Assembly (NCBI GenBank): GCA_036504975.1
Contig: DASXUF010000172.1
Span: forward strand, 1 to 63,515
Length of the DNA: 63,515 nt
Source: Candidatus Binatia bacterium
GTDB taxonomy: Bacteria; Desulfobacterota; Binatia; UBA9968
Direction: 5' to 3'
This document shows, piece by piece, positions 60,036-63,515 of this stretch (position 1 is its first letter; each line of letters starts with the position of its first letter). Position numbers and translations under genes: made by a program. The notes under the pieces are model-generated. The model had not been told where the DNA came from, did no database searches, and was given only the letters and a program-made list of their open reading frames with translations.

Positions 60036-60236
60036 CTGCGGCTTATCCATGTCTACCTTCTTCAAGTAAGCGCCTGAGCACAGAACGCCTCAACAGCTTC
60101 GCCAAGGATTTGGCGCCACCGGATCTGCGGGCGGGCGACCACGTCAGCGGCAGAAAGCGCCTAAAGATTCTTTATAGTTCGTCGATAAGACTAATGTAGA
60201 GTAGTCGGCGTCCCCCGCCCCTTATTAAGGTTAAAA

Positions 60237-60602
60237 ATGCGGACCGAGTTTGCATTTACTCTCGCTCCTGAACATATCTCGACCGCCGTCGATCACATTC
60301 GGCGACGTCCAGTCCGTGCGATGCCCTCGGGAGGCCCCTGCGAATTGACGATCGAGCAGGCGGGCCTGCGCCACAACTCGCCAAACTGGGAATCAACGAC
60401 GAAGTGGTCCGGCCTGATAAGAGTGGATGACTCGCACGGCGTCGTTCTGCTGCTCACCGACGATCTCTATTTCTACATCGTTCCCGATGCCGCATTTGAA
60501 TCCGGAGAAGAAAAACAAGCCTTCCTTGCACATCTCCGCGAAAAAGTCGGCGCGGCGGCATTCGCTAAGCGCCGGCCACGCCTTCGAGGCGCGCGAACTT
60601 GA
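60237..60602 (+). CDS. YcxB-like protein
   Basis: A 121-residue protein. The central part (ELTIEQAGLRHNSPNWESTT, KWSGLIRVDDSHGVVLLLTD, YFYIVPDAAFESGEEKQAFL) matches the YcxB C-terminal domain of bacterial membrane proteins of unknown role. The two N-terminal membrane helices normally found before this domain are absent, so this is a soluble variant. It ends just before the C13 peptidase gene, with which it likely forms an operon. Confidence 0.7.
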   Translation: MRTEFAFTLAPEHISTAVDHIRRRPVRAMPSGGPCELTIEQAGLRHNSPNWESTTKWSGLIRVDDSHGVVLLLTDDLYFYIVPDAAFESGEEKQAFLAHLREKVGAAAFAKRRPRLRGART

Positions 60603-60610
60603 GGCAAACG

Positions 60611-61984
60611 ATGGCGGCGTTCCTAGACAACCTGGCGAACGGCTTTCGCCTCGCTCTGTTCCTCCGGATTCGGGAAGATCGGCTGACGGTCGCGTGGTGG
60701 CAGATTGCTGCGTTCGGCCTCGCCGGCTGGTTGATTTCCGTCGTTTCCGCCGTCGCGACGATGCACCTGCACCCAGCGATGTTATTTTGGACCATTCCCT
60801 CGGCCGCGTCTGAGTTACCCGTTTTCGGGCTCGCGGCAATCCTTGCCGCCTACGTCATCGGCAGGAGTGATAGAACGTTGACCCTATTGCAAGCGTTTCT
60901 CATGATCAACGTGGCGATCCAATTGGCGGGTTCCGTCGCTTACGGCGCGGTCGGATCGTTCTTGAATCATACTGCGCTACGGCTAATCGGCGACGAGTAC
61001 GCCATCATTCCGCAGCTCTGGCTTGCCATGGCTTGCGCCAAAACAACGGTATCCTTGTTTCCGAGCGCACGGCGTCGGGCGTCCATTGCCGCCGCCCTTT
61101 GCGCCGTCATGCTTGGCCTGCCGGCTATGGCGCAGTACGCCGAGCGCGCTTTCTTGCTGCAGACAGCCGAAGGGGAAGAAAGCGGATCGACAGATTACAA
61201 GGGGTTGGACGAAAGCGTGCTCTACGGGCAGTCCGGTGTTCTCGAACGCGAGCTTGCCGGCGCTCGGCCCGGCCGCCCGGGCGTGATCGACGTCTATTTC
61301 ATCGGCATTGGCGGCTATGCCAACCAAGATGTTTTCATGAAGGAGGTCGACGCCGTGGACCGTCTCTTCCGCGAGCGGTTCGACGCCGAGGGAAAAACAA
61401 TCCGCCTGGTCAACAATCGCAAAACCGTAGCCACATCGCCTCTCGCCAGCGTGACCAGCCTGCGCGCGTCGCTAAAGCGCGTGGCGGAGGTGATGAATAG
61501 GGACGAAGATATACTCTTCCTTTTTCTTACTTCGCATGGCTCGAAGGAGCACCGCTTGTCGCTCGACTTCTGGCCGGTGAAATTTCATGAGCTGGACCCG
61601 GCGACGCTGCGCGCCCTCTTGGACGACTCCGGGATCCGAAACCGAGTGGTCGTGGTTTCCGCCTGCTATTCGGGCGGATTCATCGGGCCCTTGAAGGATC
61701 AAAACACGCTCGTGATTTCCGCATCGGCCGCGGACAGGAATTCATTCGGGTGCAGCAACGAGGTGGAATGGACGTATTTCGGCAAGGCCTATTTCGACGA
61801 GGCGCTCAGGCAGACGCATTCGTTCGTCGAGGCGTTCGAGATCGCCAAGCTGGCCGTCGCCGAACGCGAGAAAAAAAACGGCTACAAGCCTTCCGAGCCC
61901 CAGATCGCTGTCGGCGAGGCCATCAAGCCGAAGCTCTCGACGCTGGAGCAACAATTGGGCGCCCTGGCAAAAGGATACAAGTAG
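60611..61984 (+). CDS. Membrane-anchored C13 (legumain/caspase-like) peptidase
   Basis: A 457-residue protein; I used the ATG at 60611. The first 180 residues hold about five membrane helices (WWQIAAFGLAGWLISVVSAV, FGLAAILAAYVIG, ASIAAALCAVMLGLPAMA). The rest is a C13-family peptidase domain with VIDVYFIGIGGYANQDVFMK, the catalytic His in LFLTSHGSKEHRLSL (about 309) and Cys in VVSACYSGGFIGPL (about 352). C13 peptidases are caspase-like (clan CD) and prefer Asn/Asp. A peptidase facing either side of the membrane is possible. Substrate unknown. Confidence 0.85.
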   Translation: MAAFLDNLANGFRLALFLRIREDRLTVAWWQIAAFGLAGWLISVVSAVATMHLHPAMLFWTIPSAASELPVFGLAAILAAYVIGRSDRTLTLLQAFLMINVAIQLAGSVAYGAVGSFLNHTALRLIGDEYAIIPQLWLAMACAKTTVSLFPSARRRASIAAALCAVMLGLPAMAQYAERAFLLQTAEGEESGSTDYKGLDESVLYGQSGVLERELAGARPGRPGVIDVYFIGIGGYANQDVFMKEVDAVDRLFRERFDAEGKTIRLVNNRKTVATSPLASVTSLRASLKRVAEVMNRDEDILFLFLTSHGSKEHRLSLDFWPVKFHELDPATLRALLDDSGIRNRVVVVSACYSGGFIGPLKDQNTLVISASAADRNSFGCSNEVEWTYFGKAYFDEALRQTHSFVEAFEIAKLAVAEREKKNGYKPSEPQIAVGEAIKPKLSTLEQQLGALAKGYK

Positions 61985-62013
61985 CGTCCTCCTAATTTTT
62001 GCCCTTTGTCTGT

Positions 62014-63339
62014 TTACTTTCCGCTCCCCATCTCCTTCTTCAGCACCGGCAGGATGATCCCGAGCATCAGAAGGACGGCAACGACTACTCCGCCCGTGAT
62101 AAGATACGAATAGCGCTCGCTCCACGGAACCTGAGCCTCTTCGGGCTTGAGAGTTTCGATAGCGCCGTGATTCACTTGCGGCAGCGTGGCGATATCCATC
62201 CCCGGGACCAGGCGCGCGAAGTCATACGCCGCCGCGCCGGCTTTACCGTTTCCTCCGTAAAGAGTGTATTGCGCTCCAGCCTGCGCCTTGAAAAGCAGCG
62301 CGCAGGTGCGGCGCTTGACCGCGACGTCTTTGATCTCCAACGGGCTGTCGTCACGATTTAAAATCGTGACGCGCAGATAGCGATACGCGGCGTGGGGAAT
62401 CGCGGCTTCGGTCATCTCCGAGATTTTGCCCTGATATTCCCGACGATAGAATTGTCCCTGCGCAACCGAGCTCCAGGGGGTCTCTCTCTCTTCCGCGCGC
62501 CACGCCTCCTCGGTGCGGCGGTAGATCTTATGCGTGATCGTATTCCGTCCTTCGATCGTGTAAGCGCGATCGAACCGGGCGTTCTCGATGGCGAGCGCGA
62601 CGCTTTGCAGCGGCAAGTTCCGGAACCCGAGATCGAGCGTGATGACGGTCGAGCTGGTTTTTTTGTCCTGCTCGATGTTTCGGCTGACGACCTGGACTCG
62701 GGCGAGTTGCGGCTCGCCGGCCGGCTCCTCGTAAAAAGCGTTTGCCCCGTTGATCTCGACGCGCTCGGGATCGTCCGCCATATTCTCCACCGTGAGCCGG
62801 AGATAGCGAAAACTGTTTTCGGGAAAGGCGAGCGTATCGAGCCGGAGCGACTGGCCCGGCACGTGAGCGTCGAAAAGAAAATTCCGCTCCTGGACGGTCT
62901 CCCAGGTTCGTCCATCTTCTCCGCCTTCGATCGTCACCCGGCGCCGGTAATTTTGTCCGGACAGATCGACCTTCAGCTTGTTCTTGAGCGCGCTTTCGCC
63001 AAAGTCCAGAACGACGCGCGAAAAACGCTTGGGCGTGAACGTCCGGTTAATAATCTGGACCGGGCGCATGACCGTCGTAGCCGCCGCGGTCGTGCGACCG
63101 CATTGAACGACGTGCGGAACCAACGCCGCGCCCTGGTCGACGAGACGGAGATCGTGCGGCGGAATCAGCAGCCGATCGTAGAGCGCTTCATCCAGAGGCA
63201 GCGCCGCCATGCCGCCGGTCTCCTGGGGGCGGGCGAGCGTCGCGCGCCAGCCCCACTCTTGCTGATCGAGCTGGGCGGTCAACGTGTCGGGACCAACGAG
63301 GCCAAGGAGGAGGGCCGCCGCGGCAAGGAAATGTCTCAC
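62014..63339 (-). CDS. DUF3999 domain exported protein
   Basis: A 441-residue protein with a signal peptide (FLAAAALLLGLVGPDTLTA) and one C-terminal membrane helix (LITGGVVVAVLLMLGIILPV). In between lie galactose-binding-like repeats (YLRLTVENMADDPERVEING; YLRVTILNRDDSPLEIKDVA). This is the DUF3999 pattern; function is unknown. It begins with GTG overlapping the stop of the DUF2339-like gene upstream, a frequent pairing. It converges with the C13 peptidase gene. Confidence 0.88.
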   Translation of the reverse strand: MRHFLAAAALLLGLVGPDTLTAQLDQQEWGWRATLARPQETGGMAALPLDEALYDRLLIPPHDLRLVDQGAALVPHVVQCGRTTAAATTVMRPVQIINRTFTPKRFSRVVLDFGESALKNKLKVDLSGQNYRRRVTIEGGEDGRTWETVQERNFLFDAHVPGQSLRLDTLAFPENSFRYLRLTVENMADDPERVEINGANAFYEEPAGEPQLARVQVVSRNIEQDKKTSSTVITLDLGFRNLPLQSVALAIENARFDRAYTIEGRNTITHKIYRRTEEAWRAEERETPWSSVAQGQFYRREYQGKISEMTEAAIPHAAYRYLRVTILNRDDSPLEIKDVAVKRRTCALLFKAQAGAQYTLYGGNGKAGAAAYDFARLVPGMDIATLPQVNHGAIETLKPEEAQVPWSERYSYLITGGVVVAVLLMLGIILPVLKKEMGSGK

Positions 63340-63515
63340 GACGCTCCTTCCCTTGGCGCCGGCGGGATTTCCGCGTTCGGTTCAAGCAGGCCCTTGGCGA
63401 ACTTCTGATAGAGATACGCGGCGACGATGAGAAGCACTCCGGTGGCGGCAAACGAAAGTATCCGGTAGACGGGCTGCAAGATCGCCATGTCTATCACCAG
63501 CAGCTTGACCACGGT
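63336..63515 (-). CDS. DUF2339-like membrane protein, C-terminal end (partial)
   Basis: The last 59 residues of a membrane protein whose gene starts beyond the right edge. A hydrophobic segment (VKLLVIDMAILQPVYRILSF, then ATGVLLIVAAYLYQKFAKGL) is followed by an acidic/Pro-rich tail (LEPNAEIPPAPREGAS). This matches the end of DUF2339 proteins, multi-helix membrane proteins often encoded just before DUF3999. Its TGA overlaps the DUF3999 start. Confidence 0.75.
   Translation of the reverse strand, partial: TVVKLLVIDMAILQPVYRILSFAATGVLLIVAAYLYQKFAKGLLEPNAEIPPAPREGAS

Overview
The window is a GC-rich, gene-dense bacterial chromosomal segment. Most genes lie on the minus strand, often overlapping by 1-29 bp. 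Housekeeping order is conserved: pheA-hisC-aroF-tyrA-aroA-cmk-rpsA-sppA-ihfB-HIT-lapA, merR-mutS-amiC-glnD-xerD, and site-2 protease-trpS-scpA-scpB-rluB. Together with many solute-binding proteins, amidohydrolases and molybdo-hydroxylase subunits, this suggests an uncultured soil or sediment lineage near the former Deltaproteobacteria (Desulfobacterota, Binatota, Methylomirabilota or Tectomicrobia type). That placement is inference; no rRNA gene is present.

Layout. 1-4.5 kb: accessory DNA with a DUF433/DUF5615 toxin-antitoxin pair, a small DUF6868 membrane protein, a group II intron remnant that keeps domain V, and a secreted Fn3/repeat protein. 4.5-14.3 kb (minus): a catabolic-looking cluster of a molybdo-hydroxylase large subunit, a zinc ribbon, a UbiD decarboxylase, two amidohydrolase_2 enzymes, two NMT1-like binding proteins and an M19 dipeptidase. 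14.4-19.6 kb (plus): a Dpp/Opp-type binding protein with two permeases but no ATPase, a VOC protein, and a rhodanese-MoeB fusion. 19.8-32.1 kb (minus): rRNA modification, chromosome condensation, DNA repair and nitrogen-signalling genes. 32.4-38.9 kb: cupin, a lipoprotein, a second molybdo-hydroxylase subunit, a VWA protein and an AAA+ ATPase. 38.9-48.9 kb: the aromatic amino acid/rpsA block. 49-59 kb: an accessory region with broken genes, partial duplications, toxin-antitoxin genes, an M20 peptidase, an amidohydrolase, a hydrolase and a lower-GC guanine deaminase. 59.1-63.5 kb: an outer-membrane-like protein, a YcxB-like protein, a membrane C13 peptidase, DUF3999 and the end of a DUF2339-like protein.

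How genes may work together: the 4.5-19.6 kb block looks built to import and degrade aromatic or amidated small molecules (binding proteins, hydrolases, prenyl-FMN decarboxylase, molybdenum hydroxylase, and MoeB for the cofactor). The AAA+/VWA pair directly upstream of the second molybdo-hydroxylase gene resembles the CoxD/CoxE maturation pair.

The most unusual signal is structural. Accessory genes repeatedly sit between direct repeats, and in two clear cases the repeat is the 3' end of the neighbouring intact gene (molybdo-hydroxylase, about 95 bp; M20 peptidase, 287 bp). No recombinase is visible nearby to explain this.
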